Positions 52,548 through 61,755 of a stretch of DNA of 64,000 nt are shown piece after piece. The stretch covers positions 257,017-321,016 of the forward strand of contig DINQ01000020.1 of NCBI GenBank assembly GCA_002426795.1. Reading direction: 5' to 3'. A program made the translations under genes and the position numbers. Within the stretch, counting starts at the first letter, position 1. Every line of letters starts with the position of its first letter. A model generated the notes under the pieces. That model saw nothing but the letters and a program-made list of their open reading frames with translations. It searched no databases and was not told the DNA's origin. This stretch comes from Bacteroidales bacterium UBA5536. Its GTDB lineage: Bacteria > Bacteroidota > Bacteroidia > Bacteroidales > F082.

Positions 52548-55112
52548 TTAAGCGGAATTCCTGCTGGCATTGATGTTCCCATAAAGCGAGCGTGTGACCA
52601 TTTTTTCATAAACCGCTTTGTGATCTACATTTTTCTCGATCATTTGAAGGGCATATTGCTGGATCACCAACAAAGGTAGAACGATTTGCTCGCGGATGTC
52701 AATGGATTTTTTGGTGAGTTGCTCTTCCTGCATTAGTTTTTGGTAGCCCGAAATAGCCAGCACCATTTCTGCCGATCGGTCGTACTCATCTTTCAAAATT
52801 TTCCAGAACTCACCGAATTCTGTGTCATTAGCCATATAAGCTGTGAGGGCAAAATTGGATTTCGACAAAGACATCATGCTGTTCAAAATCAATGTTTTGA
52901 AGTAGGGTACATTGATGAAAAGTGCTTTGAGATCATCCATTTTGCCGGCATTGGCAAGCTGCTCCAGTGCGGTGCCTATGCCAAAATAGCCAGGTACATT
53001 TTGTTTGAGCTGACTCCACGACCCCACAAACGAAATGGCTCTTAAGTCGTTCAATGTAAGTGCGTCTTTTTTGCCGCGTTTGGCTGGCCTGCTGCCGATA
53101 TTGGCATTGCTGTAGTAGCGTAGCGTGCTCTTCTTTTCGAGGTATGAAATAAACTGCTTGTGGTTTTTGAGTGCAGTATATTTTTCAAAACTGATGTTCG
53201 CAAGCTCCTCCATGAGTGCTCTTTGGTCATCCGACAGCGCATTGTGGCTTCCGAAAAACTGTTGCGAAAGGGCAGCAGTCAACAATTGTTCGATGTTGTG
53301 TTTAAAGTGTTCACTTGTGCCAAATCGACTCGAAATGGTTTGGCCTTGAATGGTTAACTGGATTTCGTGGTTGGCTATTTGCGGGCCTTGTGAGGCATAG
53401 AACTGGTGTGTTTTTCCTCCACCTCTGGCTGGAGGGCCACCCCTGCCATCGAAGAAGATAGCTTTGATGTCATATTTTTTACACACCGCAGTCAGTCGCT
53501 CTTTGGTTTCGTAAATAGACCAGTTGGCTTTCAGGTAACCACCGTCTTTTGTGCCATCACTAAAACCAAGCATGATGGTTTGTTTGTTTCCACGACTGGT
53601 TATATGTTTGCGGTATGTTTCATTTTCAAACAGGAATTGCATGATTTGCGGTGCATTTTTCATGCCTTCCATCGACTCAAACAGCGGAATGATATCAACA
53701 GCAACAGCTTCATTCGGTTTGCTGCAACACTGTAGCAATGCATAAACAAAAAGCACGGAAAAAATGTCCTCAGAGTTGCTGATGATATACCTGTTGCAAC
53801 CTTCTTCGCCGTTGGTTTGCTGAATATCAGCTATCTGCCTGATGGTTTTGATGGTGTCAAGCACAATTTCAGAACCATTTTCGGGAAGCGGATTTGCCAG
53901 CTTATGGTGTAGCAGCAGATGGATGAGTTCTTCCTCTTTCAATTCATCCAGGGAATGTTCAATCAATTTTTCACAGATCAGAATGGCCTCAACTGTTTGA
54001 CGGTGGATATCGTGGTGCTGACGGATGTCAAGTGTGGCAAAATGCGATTTGAAGATCATTACTTTTTCAATCAGGCGGTCAATATCGTCAATGAAAAGTC
54101 CATTGTATTCTGCCTCAATCACCGTTTTCATCTCTACCAAGGCGTTGATGATCTGCTGGTGATGGATGGTTTTTTCGGGGTCGAACATGGTGGGATAAAC
54201 AGCGTCCTGCAATTCTGCAATGGTTATTTCAACATCTCTGAAAGTGAGTTTCCGCTTCAGCTCTTTGATGTCGTTGTAGTAACATTTCATCAGTGTCATG
54301 CGCAGAGCATCGGCCACTTTTTTAGTGATGTCGGCCGTAACAAAAGGATTGCCATCGCGGTCACCGCCAGGCCAAAAACCAAGTTTTACAATGGTCGCAT
54401 TGTCGAAATGATCGGGTTGTATCAGCTGTTTCAACAAATGAAACATCTCACCCATGGCATCGTAGTAAATATGCCGCAAATAATAGAGGATGTTTTTGGC
54501 TTCGTCAAAAGGTGTTGGTTGGTTGCGGTTGCTGAAGGAAGTCAAACCCAGCTGCTGAATGGCAAGGTCGATCTGCCCAATGTTGTTGTGCGAGATGTTG
54601 TTGCGTAACTGTTGAATGATGTCCAGTACCGAAGGAGGATAAAACTGCGTAGGATGGGCGGTGAAAACGATGCGTGTGCTGAATTCAGCAAAGTACATTT
54701 GCAACTCCTCCCGTTTTTTTGCCACCCCAATTATGTGGATAAAATCGCTGATCGACAAAAGGTTTCCGTCAGAATGCGTGTGTTTAAAGGCAGCATCCTC
54801 CACACTGTCGAAAAGCACAATTTGTCGCTCAACATACTGGATCACCTGAAACATAAAGGCCACTTTTTCTTCCTCGGTGGAAAAGCTGGTGTGTTTTTGA
54901 AAAAAACTCTCCATGATTTCAACAGGTTCTTCGCCTGCATCCAAACCCTGCTGACAGTGGGCCTGCAGCAATGGCAGTAAAATACCTGTTTTGTTGATGT
55001 TTTGAAAGGGCAAACTCAGGAATAAGCTGTTATATAGGTTAAAGGGCTTTATGACAAGTTGGTCAAAAAGCAGCGCGCGTTCGTTTTTATTTCTTGAGGT
55101 GTCAAGTGACAT
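52548..55112 (-). CDS. ppc: Phosphoenolpyruvate carboxylase
   Basis: This 854-residue enzyme is slightly short for the family. Both signatures are present: FTAHPTQFYP with the catalytic His and GFWPGGDRDGNPFV in the N-terminal half. The C-terminal half has MLGFSDGTKDGGYLKANW and the glycine loop FFDGRGGPPARGGG. The C-terminus ends in RNSA, a variant of the usual NTG end. It forms oxaloacetate from PEP and bicarbonate to refill the TCA cycle. It is transcribed alone. Confidence 0.96.
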   Translation of the reverse strand: MSLDTSRNKNERALLFDQLVIKPFNLYNSLFLSLPFQNINKTGILLPLLQAHCQQGLDAGEEPVEIMESFFQKHTSFSTEEEKVAFMFQVIQYVERQIVLFDSVEDAAFKHTHSDGNLLSISDFIHIIGVAKKREELQMYFAEFSTRIVFTAHPTQFYPPSVLDIIQQLRNNISHNNIGQIDLAIQQLGLTSFSNRNQPTPFDEAKNILYYLRHIYYDAMGEMFHLLKQLIQPDHFDNATIVKLGFWPGGDRDGNPFVTADITKKVADALRMTLMKCYYNDIKELKRKLTFRDVEITIAELQDAVYPTMFDPEKTIHHQQIINALVEMKTVIEAEYNGLFIDDIDRLIEKVMIFKSHFATLDIRQHHDIHRQTVEAILICEKLIEHSLDELKEEELIHLLLHHKLANPLPENGSEIVLDTIKTIRQIADIQQTNGEEGCNRYIISNSEDIFSVLFVYALLQCCSKPNEAVAVDIIPLFESMEGMKNAPQIMQFLFENETYRKHITSRGNKQTIMLGFSDGTKDGGYLKANWSIYETKERLTAVCKKYDIKAIFFDGRGGPPARGGGKTHQFYASQGPQIANHEIQLTIQGQTISSRFGTSEHFKHNIEQLLTAALSQQFFGSHNALSDDQRALMEELANISFEKYTALKNHKQFISYLEKKSTLRYYSNANIGSRPAKRGKKDALTLNDLRAISFVGSWSQLKQNVPGYFGIGTALEQLANAGKMDDLKALFINVPYFKTLILNSMMSLSKSNFALTAYMANDTEFGEFWKILKDEYDRSAEMVLAISGYQKLMQEEQLTKKSIDIREQIVLPLLVIQQYALQMIEKNVDHKAVYEKMVTRSLYGNINASRNSA

Positions 55113-55155
55113 AGAATAGACTTTTTTGTGAAGATAAGCAAAATTGCGGACTTGC

Positions 55156-56247
55156 TCAGGAGATAGAAGCCCCGATCAAATGACCAATTCCGAAGGTAAT
55201 GGCAGCCGCTGCAAGGCCAAACAGAACCTGCCTGAATCCAGAATGCCAGACATTTCGCCCTGTAAACAAAGTAATTGCAGCACCTATTAAAAACAGACCA
55301 AGGGTGCTTGCTGCCACACTGAAAACAACTGCTGTGAAACCTGAAATAAACATAAACGGAATGATTGGGATTATTGCGCCGATTGCAAACAGCACAAATG
55401 AATAGATTGCTGCTTCCCAGGCCGAGGCACTAAGTTCTTCCGTATCAAGGCCAAGCTCCTCCTTTACCAGAATGCTGTGCGCCTGGCTTTTGTCTTTCAT
55501 GGTCTCAATGGCCAGTTCGTGTGCTTTTGCTTCATCGATACCTTTGGCCATATAGATCAGCGCCAGTTCTTTTGTCTCGCCTTCCGGATTTGTTTCTATC
55601 TCTTCCATCTCGAGTTGCATCTGGTTTTCGTACAGTTCTCTTGAACTGGTTACTGAAATCCATTCGCCCAACGACATCGAAAGTGCACCTGCCAGCAAGC
55701 CTGCAACACCAGCCAGCAGTACTTCATTTCCGCCATTGGTTGCTCCAGCAATTCCCATGATCAGGCTGAAGTTGGAGACCAATCCATCATTACCTCCCAA
55801 GACAGCTGCTCTGATGGCGTTGCCTCCCATGGTGCGGTGCCGTCTCTCGAAACGCGACAGTTGCTTGCCCGAAACATGCTGATCCTGGTCGATAATAGCT
55901 TGCAGAATCTTTACATGGTTGGTTTCGCTACCAGAAACCTTTTGTTTCTGCTTGTTTTTCCCCACAATGAGCGCATTGGCCAGGCTTTTTTCAGTATCGA
56001 GCAGTACACCAAGCACATAATCGTAGCCAAAGACATGCCCGATCAGGTTGAGCGTTTTGGCCCTTAATGATGGTTCAAATTTGATATTGGTATTGCCGGT
56101 TTTTTTCGCGAAAGCATTGGCATGTCCCTGTTCTATTTCGCTCATCTGGGCAAAAATCTTCGCGATCACAGGGTCAGACTCATGTATGGCGAGCTGGTGA
56201 TAGAGGAAGGATGCATCGATTTCAGTTTGAACGTTTTGGTTGGTCAT
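55156..56247 (-). CDS. Ferritin-like/VIT1 family membrane iron transporter
   Basis: This 363-residue protein fuses an N-terminal ferritin-like (rubrerythrin-type) domain (about 1-140; FAQMSEIEQGHANAFAKK shows the ExxH metal site) to a C-terminal VIT1/CCC1 domain. The latter has AAVLGGNDGLVSNFSLIMGIAGA, ALSMSLGEWISVTSSRELYE and four to five membrane segments. Such erythrin-VIT proteins export Fe2+ or Mn2+ from the cytoplasm; the ferritin-like part may sense or collect iron. It is preceded by a -7 box. Confidence 0.92.
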   Translation of the reverse strand: MTNQNVQTEIDASFLYHQLAIHESDPVIAKIFAQMSEIEQGHANAFAKKTGNTNIKFEPSLRAKTLNLIGHVFGYDYVLGVLLDTEKSLANALIVGKNKQKQKVSGSETNHVKILQAIIDQDQHVSGKQLSRFERRHRTMGGNAIRAAVLGGNDGLVSNFSLIMGIAGATNGGNEVLLAGVAGLLAGALSMSLGEWISVTSSRELYENQMQLEMEEIETNPEGETKELALIYMAKGIDEAKAHELAIETMKDKSQAHSILVKEELGLDTEELSASAWEAAIYSFVLFAIGAIIPIIPFMFISGFTAVVFSVAASTLGLFLIGAAITLFTGRNVWHSGFRQVLFGLAAAAITFGIGHLIGASIS

Positions 56248-56280
56248 GATGTCGCATATTGTTGATGGTCAAAATCGCTG

Positions 56281-56288
56281 CAAAGTTA
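56281..56288 (-). promoter_or_regulatory. -7 box of the VIT1-like gene
   Basis: TAACTTTG on the minus strand, about 34 bases before the ATG; the -33 element is not clear. Confidence 0.45.
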
Positions 56289-56326
56289 GCTATGTCATGA
56301 AGGCAAAGTCATTTTTCAACGGAAAA

Positions 56327-57508
56327 CTAGGAAAAGAATTTCATCACTTTTTCTTTTTCCCATTGCTCGCGAACAGCTGCTTCACAGTTTTTGGCAAGGT
56401 CTTTATCGTTGAGCATCAGCATGCCTTGCAACTTGTTCTGCTTGAAGTAGAAATGGTAATAAACAGGCATTTTCTCGACAATAACACTTTCGTGTCCGTT
56501 TGAGACCCGGGGCATATTCATCGAAAAAAAGTATTGGTCAAAAACTTCCATCTTGAGTCTGAAAGGGGGTTGTGAGTAGATAGCTTGCTGCCCGGCAGCA
56601 TTTGACCCGGCAATGGTTCCCTGCATCTCGGCAGCATGCCACAGGCCAGTAATTGTTCCGTCAGGATGTTCGGCAACATCGCCAGCTGCAAAAACATCCG
56701 GGTGCGAACATTGCATCCTGTTGTTGACAACGATGCCTTTGTTGGTTTTGATGCCAGCATCAGCAGCAAGGGCTATGTCTGGTTCGCTTCCAATACTAAA
56801 AATAGTCATGTCAGTAATCAGCTGAATGATTTCGCCGACCTGCAGCAATTGCTTATCGTTTCCGGTTTTGCTGATCGAACGTACCTCTTCGTTGCAGATG
56901 ACCACGATACCATTTTTTTCGAGCAATTGATGCAAATAGGTCGACAAATAGCTGTCGAGGTGTTTGTTCATCAATTGAGTTTCACGGTGTACCAACGTGA
57001 TTTGTTTCCCGCTTTTAACCAGCTGTTCGGCTATTTCAATTCCTTGAACCCCACCACCAGAGACAACAATTTTTTCTACCGGCCGGCTGTTTGAAATGAT
57101 GCTTTGGGCCTCGGCAGCCGTGCGCAAAAGGAAAATGTTTTTCTTGCCATTTCCACGCAAGATAGGAGGTTTGGCGATTGCACCCGTTGCAAAAATGAGT
57201 TTCCGAAAACCAAATTTCTTTTTTCGTATCGTGGTGAGCTGTTTCTCTGCCAGTTCAACCGAAAGCATGCGCTCGTTGAGCAGGGTGATTTGTTTTGCTT
57301 CAAAATAATTCTGTCCGGCAAGGGCAAACTGATCGAAGAGAAAGCCTGTGTGCAGATTTTTGTTGATGCGTGTGCGTTTGTAAGGAAGCCGGTCTTCACC
57401 GTTGATGAGCAGCAAGCTGCCTTCGCCATCGTATTGTCTGATGGCTTCGGCAGCTTTAAAACCCGCAATACCGGCGCCTACTATCACATAATCATATATT
57501 TTCGACAT
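56327..57508 (-). CDS. FAD/NAD(P)-dependent oxidoreductase (rubredoxin/nitrite reductase-like)
   Basis: This 393-residue pyridine-nucleotide-disulphide-type reductase has the FAD-binding start YDYVIVGAGIAGFKAAEAI, the second FAD contact DVFAAGDVAEHPDG and an NAD(P) site IVVSGGGVQGIEIAEQL. LIFATGAIAKPP is the linking motif. The start is the ATG complementary to 57506-57508; the open frame upstream adds 38 unlikely codons across the promoter. No redox-active CxxC is seen in the active-site region, so it resembles rubredoxin or NirB-type reductases more than thioredoxin reductase. The electron partner is unknown. Confidence 0.9.
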   Translation of the reverse strand: MSKIYDYVIVGAGIAGFKAAEAIRQYDGEGSLLLINGEDRLPYKRTRINKNLHTGFLFDQFALAGQNYFEAKQITLLNERMLSVELAEKQLTTIRKKKFGFRKLIFATGAIAKPPILRGNGKKNIFLLRTAAEAQSIISNSRPVEKIVVSGGGVQGIEIAEQLVKSGKQITLVHRETQLMNKHLDSYLSTYLHQLLEKNGIVVICNEEVRSISKTGNDKQLLQVGEIIQLITDMTIFSIGSEPDIALAADAGIKTNKGIVVNNRMQCSHPDVFAAGDVAEHPDGTITGLWHAAEMQGTIAGSNAAGQQAIYSQPPFRLKMEVFDQYFFSMNMPRVSNGHESVIVEKMPVYYHFYFKQNKLQGMLMLNDKDLAKNCEAAVREQWEKEKVMKFFS

Positions 57509-57522
57509 GAACGGTCTTTTTG

Positions 57523-57530
57523 CAAAAGTA
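57523..57530 (-). promoter_or_regulatory. -7 box of the FAD reductase gene
   Basis: TACTTTTG on the minus strand matches TAnnTTTG; with a start near 57516 the leader would be only about 8 bases. Confidence 0.45.
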
Positions 57531-57656
57531 CAAATATGTTGCTTATTTAGAAATATTCCAGACAAGCGAAGATCGACTTTTGTGGGGCTTGACAAATTTA
57601 TCAAGGACATGATATCAATCACTTTTGTAATTTAGCTGCGCCTTAGTGTGGAGAAG

Positions 57657-58493
57657 ATGAGCAAAAAAGAAAAGGTTCGGGAAAAAGAAATGTCTTTTTG
57701 GGAGCATCTCGAAGAGCTGCGCTGGCACATCGTCCGTAGTGTGCTTGCTGTTTTGGTTTTATCGGTGATAGCCTTTCTAAACAGGCATTTTGTATTCGAT
57801 TATTTATTACTGGCACCCAGTAAGTCCGATTTTTTTACTAACCGCATGTTGTGTGCGCTTGGCGAATATTTGTCGATTGATTCAATTTGTCTCCAAGCAC
57901 TTGATTTGCAGATTATCAACATCAACATGTCGGGGCAGTTTCTTACGCATATGTATATTTCCTTCATTGCAGGACTCATCATGGCGTTTCCCTTTGTGCT
58001 GAACGAGGCCTGGCGATTTATACGTCCTGCCTTGAATCCGGGAGAGGCAAAGCATTCTGGTGGTGCTGTTATTGTGAGCTCCCTGCTTTTTTTTATTGGC
58101 GTGCTGTTCAGTTATTTTGTTATTGTGCCGCTGACTATTAATTTCTTTGGGACTTATCAGGTCAGTCAGGCAGTTACTAACCAGATTTCTCTTCAATCAT
58201 ATATCAGTACGGTGGTTTCGGTGGTGTTTGCCGTTGGGGTGGTTTTTGAACTGCCCATTATCATCTACTTTCTGACAAAGGTGGGTTTGATTTCACCATC
58301 TTTTATGCGTAAAAACAGAAAATACATGTTGGTCATCCTGCTGACCATTTCGGCCATTATCACGCCTCCTGACGTGTTTAGCCAGATTCTGGTCTGCATT
58401 CCTTTGATGGGATTGTACGAACTGAGTATTCTCGTTTCAAGTCGCATTTACCGGAAGCAGCAGCGAAAAGAGAAGGAGTTGAGTAAGATTTAA
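57657..58493 (+). CDS. tatC: Sec-independent (Tat) translocase subunit TatC
   Basis: This 278-residue protein has six hydrophobic segments and the TatC hallmarks: MSFWEHLEELRWHIVRS at the N-terminus, FLTHMYISFIAGLIMAFPFVLNEAWRFIRPAL in the middle, and FELPIIIYFL and ISAIITPPDVFSQI near the end. It forms the receptor for twin-arginine signal peptides. The ATG at 57657 is chosen; a GTG at 57648 is also in frame. tatA is not in the window. Its stop overlaps that of the convergent hydrolase gene by 4 bases. Confidence 0.95.
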   Translation: MSKKEKVREKEMSFWEHLEELRWHIVRSVLAVLVLSVIAFLNRHFVFDYLLLAPSKSDFFTNRMLCALGEYLSIDSICLQALDLQIININMSGQFLTHMYISFIAGLIMAFPFVLNEAWRFIRPALNPGEAKHSGGAVIVSSLLFFIGVLFSYFVIVPLTINFFGTYQVSQAVTNQISLQSYISTVVSVVFAVGVVFELPIIIYFLTKVGLISPSFMRKNRKYMLVILLTISAIITPPDVFSQILVCIPLMGLYELSILVSSRIYRKQQRKEKELSKI

Positions 58494-59302
58494 AGCGTCT
58501 TTGCTTTTTCGAACCAACCTGGTGTTCCGGTCAGAAAACCTGAGCTGATTTGGTAAAATTGTTCCGGAGCTTCAGCGTGCACCCAATGAGAAGCGTGTTC
58601 AATGGTTAAAATTTCTGCATTGGGAAAATTATGTCTGATTTTCGGATAGTCTTCCGGCAGGATATAATCAGAGGCTCCACCGCGTATAAACAAACTCGGT
58701 TTTTGGAACTTTTCGTCTGTGCTGATTCCATCAAACATCTGGTTCAGATTGGCCGCAATACCATCCAGATTGATGCGCCATTCAAGGGTATCCTTGTCTT
58801 TCCAGTGTAAATTTTTGAGGAGAAACTGCCGTATACGCTCCTCGCGGATTTTTTCTCTGAGTTGCTGTTCGGCTTCTCCGCGACTTTTAATGGCCGATAA
58901 ATCAACTGATTGCATGGATTTGATGATATTTCGGTGATGTGGCCGGTCGCCATAGGCCTTAAGACTGATATCTACAATTTCGAGCCGTTTTACCATGGCC
59001 TGGTTTTCGAGGGCGAAACGCATGGCCACTTTGCCACCCATACTATGACCCAACAGCACAGGCGGATCAATATCCAAAAAATCAATCAGTTCGAGTAAAT
59101 CGTCAGTCATAGCCAGGTAGTTAAAGGTGTCGCTGTGTGGCGACTGTCCGTGGTTACGCTGGTCGGGGATGATGACGTCGAAGCCCTCGTCGGCAATGCG
59201 ACGGCCAAAAGTGACCCAGTTGTCAGAGATGCCAAATAATCCGTGCAGAATGATCAGGGGTTGATCACCTGGTCTTCCGTATCTCCTGTAAAAAAGTTCC
59301 AT
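58490..59302 (-). CDS. Alpha/beta-fold hydrolase (YbfF-like esterase)
   Basis: This 270-residue hydrolase has the oxyanion motif ILHGLFGISDNW, DQRNHGQSPHSD, the nucleophile elbow LLGHSMGGKVAM (Ser in GHSMGG) and a C-terminal His in ASHWVHAEAPEQF. These fit YbfF-type acyl-CoA/palmitoyl esterases. It is also distantly like MenH, the one men step missing from the operon at 33.9-41.1 kb, but the fit to MenH is not specific. It is in tandem with the yhhQ gene. Confidence 0.88.
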   Translation of the reverse strand: MELFYRRYGRPGDQPLIILHGLFGISDNWVTFGRRIADEGFDVIIPDQRNHGQSPHSDTFNYLAMTDDLLELIDFLDIDPPVLLGHSMGGKVAMRFALENQAMVKRLEIVDISLKAYGDRPHHRNIIKSMQSVDLSAIKSRGEAEQQLREKIREERIRQFLLKNLHWKDKDTLEWRINLDGIAANLNQMFDGISTDEKFQKPSLFIRGGASDYILPEDYPKIRHNFPNAEILTIEHASHWVHAEAPEQFYQISSGFLTGTPGWFEKAKTL

Positions 59303-59319
59303 ATCAAAAATCTATTTTA

Positions 59320-60024
59320 CTATTCTTCATCTAGTTGCAATTCGGTTCCATGACCTTTGAGCTGAAAGAAATGGCGCAAGCCATACACACCGGCGTAAAC
59401 AAATGGGGTGTCGAAAAGGGCAAAAATTACCTTGAACAAAAAACCGTTTCCCAAGAGTTTAGGGAACAAATCCCATTCAATTACCCCAAAGCTGCATAGC
59501 AAAGTCAAGACGGTGAGCGTATCAAAAAACTGGCTGGTAAAAGTGGATAAATTATTCCTGATCCAGAGGTGCTTTCCTTTGGTAACACGTTTCCAGAAAT
59601 GAAAAACCTGCACATCCAGAAATTGTGCAAAAAGGTAGGCTGCCAAAGATGCTGCCACAGCGATATATGTAAAACTAAATGCTTTCGAAAACTCCGCATC
59701 GCTTAGTGGTGACCAGCTAGTGGCCGGTGCAATGCTCGAAACAATGACGATCAACAAAGCAAAAGCACTGGCAAAAACACCAGCGATTACAACCTTGTTG
59801 GCACGTTTCTGACCATAAACTTCCGAAATGATGTCGGTAATCAAAAACGTTACCGGATAGGCAATGATTCCAACACTAAGTTCGAAATTGAACAAACCCA
59901 GCGGGTTCCAGTGAAAAAATTTCTGAAAAATGAGGTTGCTCGTCACCAGGGAAGTAATAAAAAGTGCGGTCAAAACCAGGTACAATGTTTCAGCTTGCTG
60001 GCGTTTTTTGGGAGTGATCTTCAT
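59320..60024 (-). CDS. yhhQ: Queuosine precursor transporter (YhhQ/VUT family)
   Basis: This 234-residue membrane protein has about six segments. Family features are TSNLIFQKF near the start, the ISEVYGQKRANKVV motif (about 65-80), AAYLFAQFLDVQVFHFWKRVTKGKHLWIRNNLSTFTSQFFDT and a C-terminal DTPFVYAG. It imports preQ0/preQ1-type precursors for tRNA queuosine. It lies between trmO and the esterase, consistent with a tRNA-modification neighbourhood (trmO, dtd). Confidence 0.92.
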   Translation of the reverse strand: MKITPKKRQQAETLYLVLTALFITSLVTSNLIFQKFFHWNPLGLFNFELSVGIIAYPVTFLITDIISEVYGQKRANKVVIAGVFASAFALLIVIVSSIAPATSWSPLSDAEFSKAFSFTYIAVAASLAAYLFAQFLDVQVFHFWKRVTKGKHLWIRNNLSTFTSQFFDTLTVLTLLCSFGVIEWDLFPKLLGNGFLFKVIFALFDTPFVYAGVYGLRHFFQLKGHGTELQLDEE

Positions 60025-60046
60025 GCAGTTGTTTTTTTGTTAGGCG

Positions 60047-60520
60047 TTAGGTTGAGGCTGGTGGCAATGTGCTGTCAAATTTACCTTCGGTCCAGCCTGA
60101 ACCGGCATTTGGCCGATTGTCGAGCGCAGGGACAAAGGGTTTAATATCGAGCAAAGGTGTGCCATCGAGCATATCGGCATGGTTGAAATAAAGATGGTTT
60201 TTTTCGATTTTCACCAACTCAACAACTGAGATGCCAATTGGGTTCGGCCGGTGTGGGCTTCTGATCGAAAAAATACCGCGTAAGGTATCCTCAACAAAAG
60301 GTTTTTGTAGCAATTGAAAAGGTCGTGCCTTGTGAAACCAATAAACCAGTATGATATGCGTAAACTGTTCCAGATCTTTGAGGCCATCCATGAAATCCTC
60401 ATCGAGAATGGCGACAGCAAGTACGCTGGATTGGGCCAGTGCAGCCTGAATAGGCATACCCAGTGTTTCGAAATACTGTGTCCTGATGGTGCCGATCGGC
60501 TTTATCGTGATTTCATCCAT
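60047..60520 (-). CDS. trmO: tRNA (N6-threonylcarbamoyladenosine(37)-N6)-methyltransferase TrmO
   Basis: This 157-residue protein of the TsaA/UPF0066 family has the barrel-type AdoMet enzyme features: KPIGTIRTQYFE at the start, FTHIILVYWFH, and the signature SIRSPHRPNPIGIS. LDIKPFVPALDN is near the end. It methylates t6A37 in threonine tRNAs in E. coli. The ATG shares one base with the pdxJ stop (TGATG), so translation is coupled. Confidence 0.9.
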   Translation of the reverse strand: MDEITIKPIGTIRTQYFETLGMPIQAALAQSSVLAVAILDEDFMDGLKDLEQFTHIILVYWFHKARPFQLLQKPFVEDTLRGIFSIRSPHRPNPIGISVVELVKIEKNHLYFNHADMLDGTPLLDIKPFVPALDNRPNAGSGWTEGKFDSTLPPAST

Positions 60521-61236
60521 CAGAAGTGCAATTGACGTTTGTAAAGCTGAACGGTGTTCTCAAGGCCAAGATAGAGCGCATCGGCTATGAGCGCGTGACC
60601 TATTGAAACTTCAAGCAAACCAGGAATATGCTGAGCGAAATAGCGCAGGTTCTCGAGGCTCAAATCGTGCCCGGCATTGATGCCCAGCCCAAGGTTCTGA
60701 GCCACTCTGGCAGCATCAACGAAAGGTGCAATGGCCATTTCTTTGTTTTTCGTGAAATGACTTGCGTACGACTCAGTATATAATTCGACGCGATCGGTTC
60801 CGGTTTCAACAGCATTTTTTATCATTTCAACATCGGCATCCACAAAAATCGATGTCCTGATGCCTGCATCATGAAACTGTTTGATGATTTTTTTGAGAAA
60901 ATCGCGGTGCTTAATGGTATCCCAGCCATGGTCGGAGGTCAGTTGTCCCGGGTCATCCGGAACCAACGTTACCTGATCGGCTTTGTTTTTGATGACCAAC
61001 TGGATGAAATCAGGCGTTGGATTGCCCTCAATATTGAATTCTGTTTGTACAATCTCACGAAGCAATTCAACATCTTTGAAAGTGATGTGCCGTTGATCAG
61101 GTCGAGGGTGCACAGTGATGCCTTCGGCACCAAAACGTTCGCAGTCGATGGCTGCTTTTTGCACATCTGGCACATTGCCTCCCCGGGCGTTGCGCAGTGT
61201 GGCTATTTTGTTGATGTTTACACTGAGACGGGTCAT
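60520..61236 (-). CDS. pdxJ: Pyridoxine 5'-phosphate synthase
   Basis: This 238-residue TIM barrel condenses 1-deoxyxylulose 5-phosphate with aminoacetone phosphate to make vitamin B6. Visible are LSVNINKIATLRNARGG, the catalytic Glu/His region ITVHPRPDQRHI, VTLVPDD, GTDRVELYTESYA and the phosphate loop GINAGHDLSLENL. The length is typical. It is the first gene of the pdxJ-trmO pair, with a -7 box just upstream. Confidence 0.96.
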   Translation of the reverse strand: MTRLSVNINKIATLRNARGGNVPDVQKAAIDCERFGAEGITVHPRPDQRHITFKDVELLREIVQTEFNIEGNPTPDFIQLVIKNKADQVTLVPDDPGQLTSDHGWDTIKHRDFLKKIIKQFHDAGIRTSIFVDADVEMIKNAVETGTDRVELYTESYASHFTKNKEMAIAPFVDAARVAQNLGLGINAGHDLSLENLRYFAQHIPGLLEVSIGHALIADALYLGLENTVQLYKRQLHF

Positions 61237-61252
61237 AATTTGGTATTTGATG

Positions 61253-61260
61253 CAAAAATA
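61253..61260 (-). promoter_or_regulatory. -7 box of pdxJ-trmO
   Basis: TATTTTTG on the minus strand, 16 bases before the pdxJ ATG, with a TTG about 23 bases further upstream (slightly long). The 60-base gap to the divergent dtd gene must hold both promoters. Confidence 0.5.
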
Positions 61261-61296
61261 CTAATTTGCGGGCCATTCACCATCAAAGCATTTGAG

Positions 61297-61749
61297 ATGA
61301 GAGTTGTTGTTCAGCGTGTGAGTCATGCGTCTGTCGATATTGAAAACGAACGAACGGTCAGTATCGGGCCGGGTATGTTGGTGCTGTTGGGTATAGAAGA
61401 GGCTGATAGCCAAGATGATGCCGATTGGCTCTGTGGTAAACTCACCAGGCTGCGAATTTTTGCTGACGAAAATGGCGTGATGAACCATGACATCATTCAA
61501 GCGGAGGGAGAATTTTTGGTAGTGAGCCAGTTTACGTTGCATGCCAGCACAAAAAAAGGTAACCGTCCAAGCTATATCAAAGCAGCAAGGCCCGAAAAAG
61601 CAATTCCTTTGTATGAGTACTTCAAGTGCAAACTACAGGAAGAAAGCGGAAAAAAAGTTTTGTCAGGACAGTTTGGTGCCCACATGATGGTTTCGCTCGC
61701 CAATGATGGACCTGTGACCATTTTGATCGATAGCCAAAACAGAGAGTAA
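61297..61749 (+). CDS. dtd: D-aminoacyl-tRNA deacylase
   Basis: This 150-residue protein starts at the ATG 61297 (MRVVVQRVSHASV), which is the conserved family start; the open frame continues upstream over pdxJ without homology. Dtd motifs are SQFTLHAST and NDGPVTILIDS (the GPVT motif). It removes D-amino acids and glycine from mischarged tRNAs as a homodimer. It is divergent from pdxJ and convergent with an SRPBCC gene, with 6 bases between the stops. Confidence 0.96.
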   Translation: MRVVVQRVSHASVDIENERTVSIGPGMLVLLGIEEADSQDDADWLCGKLTRLRIFADENGVMNHDIIQAEGEFLVVSQFTLHASTKKGNRPSYIKAARPEKAIPLYEYFKCKLQEESGKKVLSGQFGAHMMVSLANDGPVTILIDSQNRE

Positions 61750-61755
61750 AACTGG

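Noticed and set aside
60871..61296. N-terminal extension of the dtd frame
   Set aside because: It lies antisense to pdxJ and has no Dtd homology; the family start is at 61297.
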